Shown piece by piece: positions 17,171 to 30,177 of a stretch of 64,000 bases of DNA; position 1 is the first letter of the stretch, and each line of letters opens with the position of its first letter. A program made the translations under genes and the position numbers. A model generated the notes under the pieces. It had not been told where the DNA came from, ran no database searches, and was given only the letters and a program-made list of their open reading frames with translations. The DNA lies in contig NZ_JAHZSU010000003.1 in NCBI RefSeq assembly GCF_019457945.1, forward strand, positions 558,001 to 622,000, read 5' to 3'. The DNA comes from Ornithinimicrobium laminariae (lineage in GTDB: Bacteria > Actinomycetota > Actinomycetes > Actinomycetales > Dermatophilaceae).

Positions 17171-18070
17171 TCAGTCCAAGCTCACGTAAGGCCGCAGGCT
17201 CTCAAGTGTCTTTTCGCCAATCCCGCTGACGTCGAGCAATTGGTCGACGCTGGTGAAGGGTCCCCTCTCTTCGCGGAAGGACACAATGCGGCCGGCCGTC
17301 ACTGGCCCCACTCCCGGGATGGTCTCCAACTGGTGCAGAGACGCGGAGTTGAGACCGACAGCGCCCAGGCTTTCATCGCTACTGGCCACGCCTTGGCCAA
17401 CCGTTGGCACGTCGCTGCTGCTCGGGCTCTCGACCACAACGGCGTCCGGTGGATCCTCCCCAAGAACCGGCACCCAAATCTGGTCGCCATCGCTCAACGT
17501 CAATGCCAGGTTCATCCGGCTCAACTCGGCGGCATCGGTGGAGCCGCCTGCCTCCTTCAGCGCATCAACGACTCGAGATCCACCAGGCAAGGTGTAGACA
17601 CCCGGATCTTTCACTGCGCCGATCACATGGACTACCGTCGCGGCGGGGGTAGGTGCAGGTGTGGCTGTCGCCGCCGCGCCTTGGTCGGTTGAGGCTTCGG
17701 CTGTTTCTGTTGGGGCAGGCTCGGCTGAGCCGTCCTGCGCAGCGACGGGCAAGGGCGCGGGTGCCGTCGCCTGGCTCAGATACATCTTGCCCATAAAAAC
17801 GGCCGCTATCAGCGCGACTGTGAGCAGGACACCCCACACGGCTTGGCCACCAAGCCGGAACCGGCCCTGCTGAATGGCTGGCGGGATGCTGAGCACCGGT
17901 GGCTTCGGCTCTTCGTCGATATCCTCTGCTGGCGTGTCAGCGTCAAGATCCACGTGCTCGCGAGTGAAGCGACCCCCGCGGTGTCGTCCCTGCGGGACTG
18001 CATCAGGGCGCTCTGACTCGCCACGCAAGGCATGCGTCAGTCGATCGAGATCACTACGTCCAGGAGCCAT
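17171..18070 (-). CDS. comEA: ComEA-like DNA-binding protein
   Basis: A 299-residue membrane-anchored DNA receptor. The cytoplasmic N-terminus (1-70) is charged; one transmembrane helix lies at ~78-98; then a Pro/Ala/Thr-rich spacer (~100-140), an SLBB domain (~142-200, VHVIGAVKDPGVYTLPGGSRV), and tandem helix-hairpin-helix motifs at the end (LNSASLHQLETIPGVGPVTA and IGEKTLESL). The HhH region binds duplex DNA outside the membrane and hands it to ComEC. The ATG at 18070 follows TAGCGT by 6 nt, consistent with a leaderless mRNA heading the comEA-comEC operon. Confidence 0.92.
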   Translation of the reverse strand: MAPGRSDLDRLTHALRGESERPDAVPQGRHRGGRFTREHVDLDADTPAEDIDEEPKPPVLSIPPAIQQGRFRLGGQAVWGVLLTVALIAAVFMGKMYLSQATAPAPLPVAAQDGSAEPAPTETAEASTDQGAAATATPAPTPAATVVHVIGAVKDPGVYTLPGGSRVVDALKEAGGSTDAAELSRMNLALTLSDGDQIWVPVLGEDPPDAVVVESPSSSDVPTVGQGVASSDESLGAVGLNSASLHQLETIPGVGPVTAGRIVSFREERGPFTSVDQLLDVSGIGEKTLESLRPYVSLD

Positions 18071-18076
18071 GCCTCG

Positions 18077-18082
18077 ACGCTA
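18077..18082 (-). promoter_or_regulatory. Putative -10 hexamer of a leaderless promoter (comEA-comEC)
   Basis: TAGCGT, 6 nt, then ATG 18070 on the minus strand. It separates comEA-comEC from degV (111-bp gap). Confidence 0.5.
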
Positions 18083-18181
18083 AGGACGGTGTGCCTAGCC
18101 CAGGAGTCCTCATCTAGATCGGTGGACGAAGCCTTGCCGAGCGCATCGGTGTGGAAGACCGATAATCTGCCCGCAATCGCC

Positions 18182-19051
18182 CTAACCGGGATGACTAGCC
18201 ACGACAACGGCCAAAGTCCCCGGCCCCGTGTGAACGGCCATCACAGCCCCTAGTTCGACCACGTCCACGGTGGCATCCGGCAAGGCCCCGCGCAGTTGTG
18301 ACGCAGCTAGGTCAGCCTGCTCAGCCCAGGCAAAATGGTGCACTGCGATGCTGACTTGGCGGCCCATATCGGCCCAACTTTCGGCCTGCTGCACGGTCTG
18401 AGTGTGAAGCCTTGCCAGCGCCTTAGCTCTGGTCCGCACCCGCTCCCACGGTTGCACCTGGCCGTCGGCCACCTGGAGCAGTGGCTTCATCGACAAGGCA
18501 CCACCCAGCAGGGCTGCAGCGGAGCCGATCCGTCCGCCTCGGCGCAAATACTCCAGAGAGTCAACATAAAACCAGGCCTTCGACTCGGCGCAGGCCGCCC
18601 GAACGATCCCTGCCACATGGCTGGCGTCACTGCCAGAGCGTGCCGCCTCTGCACCCCAGAGCGCCGCATACCCCATCGCCATGCCGAGCGTGCGACTGTC
18701 GATCACCGTGACGGCGACCTGCGAGCGCACCGCTGCAGCGGCCAACTCAGCAGCATCAACTGTGCCGCTGACCCGCGAGGAGAGGTGCACAGAAACGATG
18801 TGGTCTGCCCCGGTGCGCTCAGCGATCTCGCGATAGGCCACCACGAGATCGCCGGGGGCAACCCGCGAGGTGCTGACCTGCTCTTTGCCAGCCTTTAACA
18901 GCGACGCGACCTCATCGGTGGAGATATCGCGCCCCTCCACCAAGGTCCGTCGACCGACCGTGACATGCAACGGCACGACCTCTACCCCGGCGGCCTGGGC
19001 CCGGTCAAGCGGCAGGCACGAGGTCGAGTCAGTCACCACGACAACCGTCAT
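18182..19051 (-). CDS. DegV-family fatty-acid-binding protein
   Basis: A 289-residue DegV protein. The family binds a fatty acid and, in some bacteria (FakB), presents it to a fatty-acid kinase. N-terminal signature VVTDSTSCLPLD (5-16), the TSRVAPGDLV motif (~60-70), and VHLSSRVSGTVDAA (~83-96) that lines the lipid pocket are visible. No FakA-like kinase is in the window. Start ATG 19051 has AGGAGGT upstream. It lies 37 nt after leuS on the same strand. Confidence 0.88.
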   Translation of the reverse strand: MTVVVVTDSTSCLPLDRAQAAGVEVVPLHVTVGRRTLVEGRDISTDEVASLLKAGKEQVSTSRVAPGDLVVAYREIAERTGADHIVSVHLSSRVSGTVDAAELAAAAVRSQVAVTVIDSRTLGMAMGYAALWGAEAARSGSDASHVAGIVRAACAESKAWFYVDSLEYLRRGGRIGSAAALLGGALSMKPLLQVADGQVQPWERVRTRAKALARLHTQTVQQAESWADMGRQVSIAVHHFAWAEQADLAASQLRGALPDATVDVVELGAVMAVHTGPGTLAVVVASHPG

Positions 19052-19088
19052 GGTTCACCTCCTGCGCGCGCTGCCGCTGGCCGCATAC

Positions 19089-22001
19089 TCATGCTGGAAC
19101 GATATTGACCAACTTGGGGGCGCGCACAATCACCACGCGGATCTGCGAGTCGCCCAGCAACTCAGCGATCTTCGGCAGTGCCAACGCTTGTGCCTTCAAG
19201 TCGTCCTCAGAGATATCGACGGGCACATCGAGACGGTCGCGCACCTTGCCCTTGATCTGCACCACGCAGGTCACAGCGTCTTCCACCAGCAACTCCGGGC
19301 TAGCTTGCGGGAAGGGCGCATAGGCCAAGGAGTCCTCATGGCCCAGGCGAGTCCACAGTTCTTCAGCGATGTGCGGAGCAACCGGAGACACCATCTGCAC
19401 CAACGGCTCAACAACACTGCGCGGAACCGCGTCCAACTTGGTCAGCGCGTTGTTGAACTCGATCATCTTGGCAATCGCCGTGTTGAAGCGGATGCCCTCG
19501 TAGTCGCTGCGCACACCGTCGATCGTGCGGTGCAACAACTTCTCAGTGGCCGCATCAGGAGTGTCGTCCGTGACTGTCAACTCACCGGTCTCTTCATCCA
19601 AGATATTGCGCCACAACCGCTGCAGGAAGCGCTGCGAGCCAACCACGGCGCGGGTCTCCCAGGGGCGGTATTGCTCCAATGGCCCCATCGACATCTCATA
19701 GATCCGGAAGGTGTCGGCGCCATACTCTTCGCACATCTCATCGGGCGTCACGACGTTCTTGAGCGACTTGCCCATTTTGCCGTGTTCCTTGGTGACGGGC
19801 TGGCCCTGCCAGGTGTATGTCGAGGCGCCACCTGCGGAGTCCGTGCGTTCTTCGACTTCAATCGCGGGCACCGGGTGGCCGCGGTCGTCGCGGTAGACAG
19901 CCGCCTCGATCATGCCCTGGTTGATCAACTTGCGGAACGGCTCTTCACTGCTGACGTGGCCCAGGTCATACAGCACTTTGTGCCAAAACCGGGCGTAGAG
20001 CAGGTGCAGCACAGCGTGCTCGACACCACCGATGTAGAGGTCAACACCACCGGGGTCGACGGCACCAGCGGGCGCACCAGCGACAGCTTCATTGCGTGGG
20101 CCGATCCAGTAGTTTTCGACCTCGGGGTCAACCAGCGCCTGCTCGTTCTTGGGGTCCAGGTAGCGCAGGTGATACCAGCAGGAGCCGGCCCAGTTGGGCA
20201 TGGTGTTGGTGTCCCGGCGATACTTCTTTGGCCCATCGCCGAGGTCCAGCTCGACCTCAACCCACTCGGTGGCACGCGAGAGCGGCGGCTCTGGCATAGA
20301 CGCGGCGTCTTGAGGGTCGTAGGTGCGCGGCGAATAGTCCGGGACATCCGGCAACTCAATCGGCAGCATCGAATCGGGCACCGTGTGGGCGACGCCTTCT
20401 TCGTCCCAAACCACCGGGAAGGGCTCGCCCCAGTAGCGCTGACGGCTAAACAGCCAGTCACGCAGGCGGTAGGTGATCGTTGCCTCGCCGGCGCCCTTGC
20501 CTGCCAGCCACTCGACCATGGCCTCTTTGGCCCCGTCACGAGCCATGCCATTCAGGCTGATCTCGTCATTCGCGGAGTTGATGGCCACGCCGGGACCGGT
20601 GTAGGCCTCGTCCTGCGGGTAGCCATCAGGAGCCTGCACGGTGTGGCGAATCGGCAGTTCATAGGCCTGGGCGAAGGCGAAGTCGCGCTCGTCTTGGGCA
20701 GGAACAGCCATGATCGCGCCGGTGCCGTAACCCATCAGCACGTAGTCAGCGATGAACACTGGCAGTTGCTCGCCGTTGGCGGGGTTGGTGGCAAAGGCTC
20801 CGATGAAGACACCGGACTTGGTCTTGGTGTCGGTCTGGCGCTCCAGGTCGGTCTTGCGCGAAGCCGCCAGTCGGTAGGCCGCAACCGCGTCAGTCGGGGT
20901 CGCTGCTCCATCGGTCCACGCGTCCTTGGTGGCTTCGGGCCAAGCCTCGGGGGTCAACTGCGTGACCAGCGGGTGCTCGGGCGCCAACACCATGAACGAT
21001 GCACCAAACAGGGTGTCGGGCCTGGTGGTGAAGACTTCGATGTTGGCCGAGCCAGCGCTCGAGGAAGCCTCAAAGTGCACGGCGGCACCCGTCGAGCGAC
21101 CAATCCAGTTGCGCTGAATCGTCTTGACGCGCTCGGGCCAGTCGAGGCGTTCCAGGTCATCCACCAGCCGGTCAGCGTATGCGGTGATCCGCATCTTCCA
21201 CTGGCTTAGGTTGCGCTGGAACACCGGGAAGTCCCCGCGTTCGGACTTGCCCTCGTTGGTCACTTCTTCGTTGGATAGCACTGTGCCCAAGCCTGGGCAC
21301 CAGTTGACCGGCGCGGCCGAGACGTAGGCCAATCGGTAGTCGTCCAGCACGGAAGCGCGCTCTGGCGCCGACAGGTCAGACCAGGCTTGGCCGCTCGGTG
21401 TCGCGCGCTGCCCCGACTCAAACTGGTCAATCAGCGTCTCGATCGGGCGGGCCTGGCCCAGGCCACCGTCTGCGCGAACCGCACTCTCGTCATACCAGCT
21501 CTGGTAGATCTGGGTGAAGATCCACTGGGTCCAGCGGTAGTAATCGGGGTCGATCGTGGCAAATGACCGGCGCTGCTCGTGGCCCATGCCCAAGCGACGC
21601 AACTGGCCTCGGTAGACCTCCATGTTGCGCTCGGTGGTGGTGCGCGGGTGCTGGCCAGTGGTCACCGCATACTGCTCGGCGGGCAGTCCGAAGGCGTCGA
21701 AGCCCATCGTGTGCAGGACATTGCGGCCCATCGTGCGCTGGTAGCGGCAGAAGACATCGGTGGAGATGAAGCCCAGCGGATGGCCAACGTGCAGGCCGGC
21801 GCCGGAGGGGTAGGGGAACATGTCCATCACCATGATGTGACCAGCATCGGCCTGCAGACGAGGATCGTTGAGCTCCGTCCAGGGGCCAGCCGGGTTGGGC
21901 GCGCTGAACGTGCCTTCGTCATCCCAGCGTTGCTGCCAGCGCAGTTCGATCTCGCCGGCCAGTGCCGCGGTGTAACGGTGCTGTGGGGTGTCCTGGCTCA
22001 T
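19089..22001 (-). CDS. leuS: Leucyl-tRNA synthetase
   Basis: A 970-residue class I aminoacyl-tRNA synthetase charging tRNA-Leu. The HIGH motif is HVGH (71-74) in PYPSGAGLHVGHPLGF; the KMSKS motif is KMGKS (742-746), the usual actinobacterial form. Between them sits the CP1 editing domain (~250-460, with TTRPDTLFGASF and ALERD-type editing residues), and the anticodon-binding domain follows. Full length. The start ATG has AAGGAAA 10 nt upstream. The 5' region carries a leucine-rich leader peptide and a terminator (22049-22138), indicating attenuation by charged leucyl-tRNA. Downstream it runs into degV. Confidence 0.98.
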   Translation of the reverse strand: MSQDTPQHRYTAALAGEIELRWQQRWDDEGTFSAPNPAGPWTELNDPRLQADAGHIMVMDMFPYPSGAGLHVGHPLGFISTDVFCRYQRTMGRNVLHTMGFDAFGLPAEQYAVTTGQHPRTTTERNMEVYRGQLRRLGMGHEQRRSFATIDPDYYRWTQWIFTQIYQSWYDESAVRADGGLGQARPIETLIDQFESGQRATPSGQAWSDLSAPERASVLDDYRLAYVSAAPVNWCPGLGTVLSNEEVTNEGKSERGDFPVFQRNLSQWKMRITAYADRLVDDLERLDWPERVKTIQRNWIGRSTGAAVHFEASSSAGSANIEVFTTRPDTLFGASFMVLAPEHPLVTQLTPEAWPEATKDAWTDGAATPTDAVAAYRLAASRKTDLERQTDTKTKSGVFIGAFATNPANGEQLPVFIADYVLMGYGTGAIMAVPAQDERDFAFAQAYELPIRHTVQAPDGYPQDEAYTGPGVAINSANDEISLNGMARDGAKEAMVEWLAGKGAGEATITYRLRDWLFSRQRYWGEPFPVVWDEEGVAHTVPDSMLPIELPDVPDYSPRTYDPQDAASMPEPPLSRATEWVEVELDLGDGPKKYRRDTNTMPNWAGSCWYHLRYLDPKNEQALVDPEVENYWIGPRNEAVAGAPAGAVDPGGVDLYIGGVEHAVLHLLYARFWHKVLYDLGHVSSEEPFRKLINQGMIEAAVYRDDRGHPVPAIEVEERTDSAGGASTYTWQGQPVTKEHGKMGKSLKNVVTPDEMCEEYGADTFRIYEMSMGPLEQYRPWETRAVVGSQRFLQRLWRNILDEETGELTVTDDTPDAATEKLLHRTIDGVRSDYEGIRFNTAIAKMIEFNNALTKLDAVPRSVVEPLVQMVSPVAPHIAEELWTRLGHEDSLAYAPFPQASPELLVEDAVTCVVQIKGKVRDRLDVPVDISEDDLKAQALALPKIAELLGDSQIRVVIVRAPKLVNIVPA

Positions 22002-22048
22002 GTCCGTGCGTTTCCTTGCCTCGTATGCCGGTGGACCGGCCCGTACAT

Positions 22049-22074
22049 AAAAAAACCCCTCGGGCGTCGAGGGG
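22049..22074 (-). terminator. Intrinsic terminator in the leuS leader
   Basis: On the minus strand CCCCTCG-ACGCC-CGAGGGG forms a perfect 7-bp stem with a 5-nt loop, followed directly by seven T residues. It lies 48 nt before the leuS start and just after the leader peptide, in the leuS transcription direction, so it would abort leuS mRNA unless overcome. Confidence 0.85.
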
Positions 22075-22075
22075 T

Positions 22076-22109
22076 GGCAGTGCGTGATGCGAGTTAACTC
22101 AGCACTGCC
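22076..22109 (-). promoter_or_regulatory. Candidate regulatory hairpin of the leuS attenuator
   Basis: GGCAGTGC (minus strand, 22102-22109, inside the leader-peptide codons) is perfectly complementary to GCACTGCC (22076-22083). With an inner TGA/TCA pairing the stem reaches 11 bp with one bulge. It ends immediately before the terminator stem. A ribosome finishing the leader would cover its left arm; one stalled at the leucine codons would leave it free. Confidence 0.6.
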
Positions 22110-22138
22110 TGAATAAGGAGAAGTCGAAAGACCGTCAT
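22094..22138 (-). CDS. Leucine-rich leader peptide upstream of leuS
   Basis: A 14-codon reading frame, MTVFRLLLIQAVLS, with three consecutive Leu codons (CTT CTC CTT) and a fourth Leu near the end. It ends 20 nt before the terminator stem that precedes leuS. This is the classical layout of ribosome-mediated attenuation: scarcity of charged tRNA-Leu stalls the ribosome in the leader and lets transcription continue into leuS. No Shine-Dalgarno site is visible; a TACCAT hexamer 9 nt upstream suggests a nearly leaderless transcript. I infer the function from position, codon content and the terminator; the antiterminating fold is not fully clear. Confidence 0.75.
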   Translation of the reverse strand: MTVFRLLLIQAVLS

Positions 22139-22147
22139 GGTGTTGCC

Positions 22148-22153
22148 ATGGTA
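22148..22153 (-). promoter_or_regulatory. Putative -10 hexamer for the leuS leader transcript
   Basis: TACCAT on the minus strand, 9 nt before the leader-peptide ATG at 22138 and just after the rpsT terminator. No -35 consensus is recognisable. Confidence 0.4.
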
Positions 22154-22157
22154 ACGC

Positions 22158-22192
22158 AGAAAGCGCCCACCCTTTGAGGGTGAGCGCCTTCT
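22158..22192 (-). terminator. rpsT: Terminator after rpsT
   Basis: A 15-position stem (13 pairs, two mismatches) with loop TTTGA on the plus strand, 40 nt beyond the rpsT stop. On the minus strand it is followed by a short T-rich segment. It insulates the leuS leader from rpsT. Confidence 0.7.
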
Positions 22193-22232
22193 ACAAGTGC
22201 GTTGCGGGCGAGCCCGTCAGCACAAAGGTGAA

Positions 22233-22496
22233 TCAGCCCAGCTTTGCAGCCTGCTTGGCCATGGCCGACTTCTTGTTGGCGGCCTGGTTCTTGTGGATGA
22301 CACCCTTGGTGACAGCCTTGTCCAGCTTGCGCGAAGCAGCGGCCAGAGCCTTCTGCGTCTGCGCCGCGTCGCCGCTGGCCAGAGCCTCGCGGAACTTGCG
22401 CAACCAGGTGCGCAGTTCGGACTTGTGGGCCCGGTTGCGCTCGGTGCGGACGGCGTTGGTCTTAACGCGCTTGATCTGAGACTTAATGTTTGCCAC
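22233..22496 (-). CDS. rpsT: 30S ribosomal protein S20
   Basis: An 87-residue, Lys/Arg/Ala-rich protein that binds 16S rRNA early in 30S assembly. The sequence opens [20 protein letters not shown] and continues as the long helices typical of S20 ([31 protein letters not shown]). GTG start at 22496 with AGGAAGA about 8 nt upstream. Between holA and this gene a TACTGT hexamer with TTGGGG 18 nt earlier (minus strand, around 22640-22675) could be its promoter. Confidence 0.97.
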   Translation of the reverse strand: MANIKSQIKRVKTNAVRTERNRAHKSELRTWLRKFREALASGDAAQTQKALAAASRKLDKAVTKGVIHKNQAANKKSAMAKQAAKLG

Positions 22497-22608
22497 GAAG
22501 TATTCTTCCTGATTGGTCGGTCACTGGTTGTCGTAGAGGGCGACATCCGCAAGTTAAGAGACTGGGCGTGGGGGTACCCGTGGTGAATCCCTTGCGAGGG
22601 TGTTGCTC

Positions 22609-22633
22609 GTGCGCGCACGACCTGAGCGCGCAC
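22609..22633 (-). other. GC-rich hairpin between holA and rpsT
   Basis: GTGCGCGC (22609-22616) and GCGCGCAC (22626-22633) form an 8-bp stem with a 9-nt loop. It lies 53 nt after the holA stop and 113 nt before rpsT. It could be a weak holA terminator or part of the rpsT 5' leader; no T run follows. Confidence 0.45.
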
Positions 22634-22685
22634 GCAATTGACAACAGTACCGGTCAGTCGAGCCAATCCCCAAAACCGGTATGCG

Positions 22686-23665
22686 TTAAGCCGCCTTGCG
22701 CAGAGCGCAGATGGCCACAACGGCTCGCTCAACCGCGAAAGCCGGGTCACCAGCGCGGTGAGCAACATTGCGCAAACCACCCTTGACCTCGACATCTGCC
22801 TCAGCAACCGCCTGGATCGCTTGGCCCAACCGAGCACCGTTCCAGCCTTGCGCAACTCGGCGAGCCTGATCGATCTGCCACGGAGCCATCCCCAGTCGCT
22901 TGGCCATGGAGGCCGATGGCCCGGGGCCTGCTGCCGCAACCCGCCCCACCTGGCGCAACTGCATAGCCAACACGGCGACGATCGGCACCGGGTCAAGCCC
23001 TCCAGTCATCGCGTGCCGCAGCAGCCGCAACGCTTCGGCTTCCTTGCCGCCCAAGGCAGCCTCGGCCACCTTGAAACCCGTCGTCTCGACGCGCTCGCCG
23101 TAATACAACTCGACATCGGCGACCTCGATCACGCCCTTGGTGTCCCTGATTAACTGCGAACAAGCCGAAGCCAACTCGCGAACATCCCGGCCGACTGCGT
23201 TGACGAGCGCGACGGTGGCATCCCGGGAGATCTTGCGCCGAGCCGCCTGGAACTCGCCGGTGACGAAAGCAACCTTGTCACCTTCGGTTTTGATGGCCTT
23301 GGCTTCGACGACCCGGGCGCCGGCCTTCTTGACTGCATCAACGACTCGCTTGCCGCGATTGCCACCTTTGTGCCGCAAGATCAGCACCACGCTGTCTGGC
23401 TGCTGATCCAGGTATGTCAGCACGTCCTCGAGCAGCGGATCGCTGGCCTCTTCCAGACCTGAGATGACAATGCCCGTCCAGCCGCCAAACAGTGACGGGC
23501 TGGCATGGGTCAACAAGTCGCCGGGCGCGTAGGACGACGCAGCTAACCGCACGGTCTCAGCCTCACGCTCAAAGTCGCGCAACTCACCAAAGATGGCATC
23601 GACAGCGCGCTCGGCGAGGACTTCTTCAGGCCCACTAATCAGGGCCATCAGTGGAAACGGGATGC

Positions 23666-23669
<4 letters not shown>
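22686..23669 (-). CDS. holA: DNA polymerase III delta subunit
   Basis: A 327-residue clamp-loader subunit that opens the beta sliding clamp. It starts near PFPLMALISGPEEVLAERAVDAIF, the usual HolA opening with the degenerate P-loop, then the middle helical and C-terminal collar domains (FKVAEAALGGKEAEALRLLRHAM, PWQIDQARRVAQGW). Its ATG overlaps the stop of the DinG-like helicase gene (ATGA at 23666-23669), so the two are translationally coupled. In many actinobacteria holA follows comEC; here leuS, degV and rpsT lie between. Confidence 0.92.
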
Positions 23670-27433
<3,764 letters not shown>

Positions 27434-27447
27434 ACAAAGGCGCCATG

Positions 27448-27480
27448 AGGCCCGGTAGCGAATGCTTCGCTACCGGGCCT
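27448..27480. terminator. Bidirectional terminator between argG and the GH63-type gene
   Basis: A perfect 15-bp stem (27448-27462 with 27466-27480) with a 3-nt loop TGC, located between two convergent genes. Both strands can form it. Confidence 0.85.
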
Positions 27481-27491
27481 CCCTCGTTCGG

Positions 27492-30155
27492 CTAGGGCTG
27501 GAAGACCCCATCGGGGGCACAAATGAAGTGCGCCACAAGCGCGGTCCAGCCAGTCTGGTGCGAGGCTCCCAAACCAGTGCCGTTGTCACCGTTGAAATAC
27601 TCACTAAACGTCGGATGCACATCCCACAGCGGGCCGCTCGGGTGGTGGATCGGCGTGCTTGGACGCCGACCATCGGTGCCTGCACGGAACAGCCCAACCA
27701 ATCGCTGCTCGATTGCCGTCGCCGCATCACACAGGCTCAACTTGTCGTCAGAACCAGTCGGGACCGCAACCTGCTTGGCCACCCCTGCACCGCGACCATA
27801 AATGCGCATGGCATCCGTGATCAGCGCATTCACCGGCATCCAGATCGGCCCACGCCAGTTGGAGTTGCCCCCAAAGAGATAGGAACGCGACTCGGCAGGC
27901 TGATACTTCAAGCCCAGCACCTTGCCTTCAATCTCGGCGCTGACACCTTCACGGTGGATGGCAGACAGCGACCGGATGCCATGCGGTGACAAGAACTCCT
28001 GCTCATCGAGCAGAGCCGCCAACAGGGCATCCCACTGGTCGTGACTGATCATCGACAAGGTCCGCAGGCTCTGGCCTTGGTGGTCGATGTGCAGGAGGCT
28101 ATTGGCCAACTCAGGCCGCCGAGTGATCCAGCCCTGCACAAAGTCAGTGAACTCAGGCATTTCGCTGGCGATCCAGTCGGGCAGCATGGCCACGCCCATC
28201 ATCGGCAGCAAGCCGACCATCGAGCGCACCGGGAGTCGTTCTGCGCTGCCATCGGCCCTGACCAGCACGTCGTGGAAGAAGCCATCTTCGGTGCCCCACA
28301 GCGAAGTCTCGCCGGTGCCGAAGTCTTCCATCGCTTCCGAGATCGCCAAGAAGTGCGTCAGGAACTTGGTGGCAACTTCATCCCAGGACGAGTCTTCGCG
28401 GGCCAACTCCGCCGACATCCGCAGCATCTTGAGGGCGAACATGCCCATCCAAGCGGTCGCATCCGCTTGCTCAAGGCGCTGCCCATCCGGCAGTGGTTCG
28501 CTGCGGTCAAAGAGGCCAACGTTGTCCAACCCCAAGAAGCCGCCCTCAAAGACGTGCGAGCCGTTGGCGTCCTTCCGGTTCACCCACCACGGGAAGTTCA
28601 ACAGCATCTTCAGCACGATGCGCTGCAAAAACTCACGGTCCTGCCCGCCGTCGACGGCATAGATCTGCCAGGCCGCCCACGGGTGCACGGGCGGGTTCAC
28701 ATCAGAGAAGTTCCACTCATACGCCGGCAGTTGCCCATTCGGGTGCATCGACCACTCGCGAGTCATCAGCAGCAACTGCCACTTGGCCCAGGCTGGATCA
28801 ACGTGCGCCAACGCGACGCAGTGGAAGCCTAGGTCCCAGGTGGCAAACCACGGATACTCCCACTCGTCCGGCATCGAGATAACTTCCGACATGTCCACAT
28901 GGGACCAGTCGGTGTTGCGGCCCCCGGGTCGCTGGGCGCGCTCTCGTGGCGGGGGCGGGCTAGCCGGGTCCCCTTCAAGCCACTGGCCCACGTTGTAGAG
29001 GTACAACTGCTTGCCCCACTGCAAACCGGAAAACGCGCGGCGAGCGATATGGGTGTCCTCGTCGCTGGTCCCCTCTGGGATGACCTGCGCATAGAACTCT
29101 TCGGTATCACGGGCCCGGTCGGCGATCACGCTCTCGTGGTCTTGCGGGCTGGCGGGCGCACCCGCGGAGTCGATCAACCGCAACTCCACGGTGACGCTTT
29201 CGCCGGGCGCGACAGCGTCAAACACCCACTGCAAACCCGCTTTGGTGCCCTGGTTGTCGGGGTTTCCGCCCTCACGCCCGTGCACCACAACATCATTAAC
29301 GACGTCCTTCGGGTATGCGCTCAGCTGGCTTTCCGCAGCGCCGGGACCCCACAGTCCGGTCGCGTTCGAGTCGTTGTCGCAGAAGATGACCTTGGGCGCA
29401 CCGGCCTGCGGGTGGTCGTGCGCGATGAGATGCATCGTGCCCAACTCGTGGTGCTGAGCGACGATCACGGTCTGCGCCTCGGGCGCATCGCCTAGCCCCA
29501 ATTTCGGTCGACGCTCATCGCGACCCCAGGCCCAGGTGTTGCGGAACCAGATCTGTGGCACCAGGTGCAACGGCGCCGCTTCGGGCCCGTGGTTGGTCGC
29601 GGTGATGTCGATGCAGATGTCGCTCGGCGAAGCCTTGGCGTGCGTCACCTCAATGTCAAAGAACCGGTCGTCCTCGAGCACTCCGGTGTCGGTGAGTTCA
29701 TACTCATCGTCGTGCAGTCCGCGCGCGGCGTTGCCAGCGACCAAGTCTGCATACGGGAACGCTGCTTGCGGGTAGCGATAGAGCCACTTGGCGTAGGAGT
29801 GCGTCGGTGTGCCCTCAATCGGCCACCAATACTCTTTGACGTCTTCCCCGTGGTTGCCTTGCGGCCCGGACAGCCCAAAGAGGCGCTCCTTGAGCCGGTC
29901 GTCAGCGCCGTTCCAAAACGCGACACCCACATTGAGGAAGCCGTCCAGGTCACACAGCCCGGCCAGGCCGTCTTCACCCCAGCGGTAGGCACGGCGGTGC
30001 GCCTGGTCAAAGGGGAAAAAGTCCCAAGCATCCCCACCGGCTGAATAGTCTTCGCGCACTGTCCCCCACTGGCGAGCCGAGACATACGGGCCCCAGGTGC
30101 GCCAAGGCGATTGGGGGTCAGCGGAAAGATCCAGGCGTTCTTGTTCAGCAGTCAC
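27492..30155 (-). CDS. GH63-type (MGH1-like) glucosidase
   Basis: An 887-residue protein of the bacterial glucosidase group related to GH63 (mannosylglycerate hydrolase/processing alpha-glucosidase clan). The (alpha/alpha)6 barrel carries EYPWFATWDLGFHC, NGQLPAYEWNFSDVNPPVHPWA and GGNSNWRGPIWMPVN, which hold the acidic catalytic positions in this family. No signal peptide, so cytoplasmic; likely substrates are alpha-glucosides or glucosylglycerate-type solutes (inference). GTG start at 30155 (VTAEQERLDL) with AAGG 9 nt upstream; the in-frame TTG at 30194 lies in the hflX terminator. It is monocistronic between two terminators. Confidence 0.82.
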   Translation of the reverse strand: MTAEQERLDLSADPQSPWRTWGPYVSARQWGTVREDYSAGGDAWDFFPFDQAHRRAYRWGEDGLAGLCDLDGFLNVGVAFWNGADDRLKERLFGLSGPQGNHGEDVKEYWWPIEGTPTHSYAKWLYRYPQAAFPYADLVAGNAARGLHDDEYELTDTGVLEDDRFFDIEVTHAKASPSDICIDITATNHGPEAAPLHLVPQIWFRNTWAWGRDERRPKLGLGDAPEAQTVIVAQHHELGTMHLIAHDHPQAGAPKVIFCDNDSNATGLWGPGAAESQLSAYPKDVVNDVVVHGREGGNPDNQGTKAGLQWVFDAVAPGESVTVELRLIDSAGAPASPQDHESVIADRARDTEEFYAQVIPEGTSDEDTHIARRAFSGLQWGKQLYLYNVGQWLEGDPASPPPPRERAQRPGGRNTDWSHVDMSEVISMPDEWEYPWFATWDLGFHCVALAHVDPAWAKWQLLLMTREWSMHPNGQLPAYEWNFSDVNPPVHPWAAWQIYAVDGGQDREFLQRIVLKMLLNFPWWVNRKDANGSHVFEGGFLGLDNVGLFDRSEPLPDGQRLEQADATAWMGMFALKMLRMSAELAREDSSWDEVATKFLTHFLAISEAMEDFGTGETSLWGTEDGFFHDVLVRADGSAERLPVRSMVGLLPMMGVAMLPDWIASEMPEFTDFVQGWITRRPELANSLLHIDHQGQSLRTLSMISHDQWDALLAALLDEQEFLSPHGIRSLSAIHREGVSAEIEGKVLGLKYQPAESRSYLFGGNSNWRGPIWMPVNALITDAMRIYGRGAGVAKQVAVPTGSDDKLSLCDAATAIEQRLVGLFRAGTDGRRPSTPIHHPSGPLWDVHPTFSEYFNGDNGTGLGASHQTGWTALVAHFICAPDGVFQP

Positions 30156-30177
30156 GGCCCAACCTTGACACACAAAA

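Noticed and set aside
18870-21209. 779-codon plus-strand open frame antisense to leuS and degV
   Set aside because: It mirrors highly conserved leuS codons; the translation is rich in His/Arg/Val/Gly with no family resemblance and no ribosome-binding site. GC-rich shadow frame.
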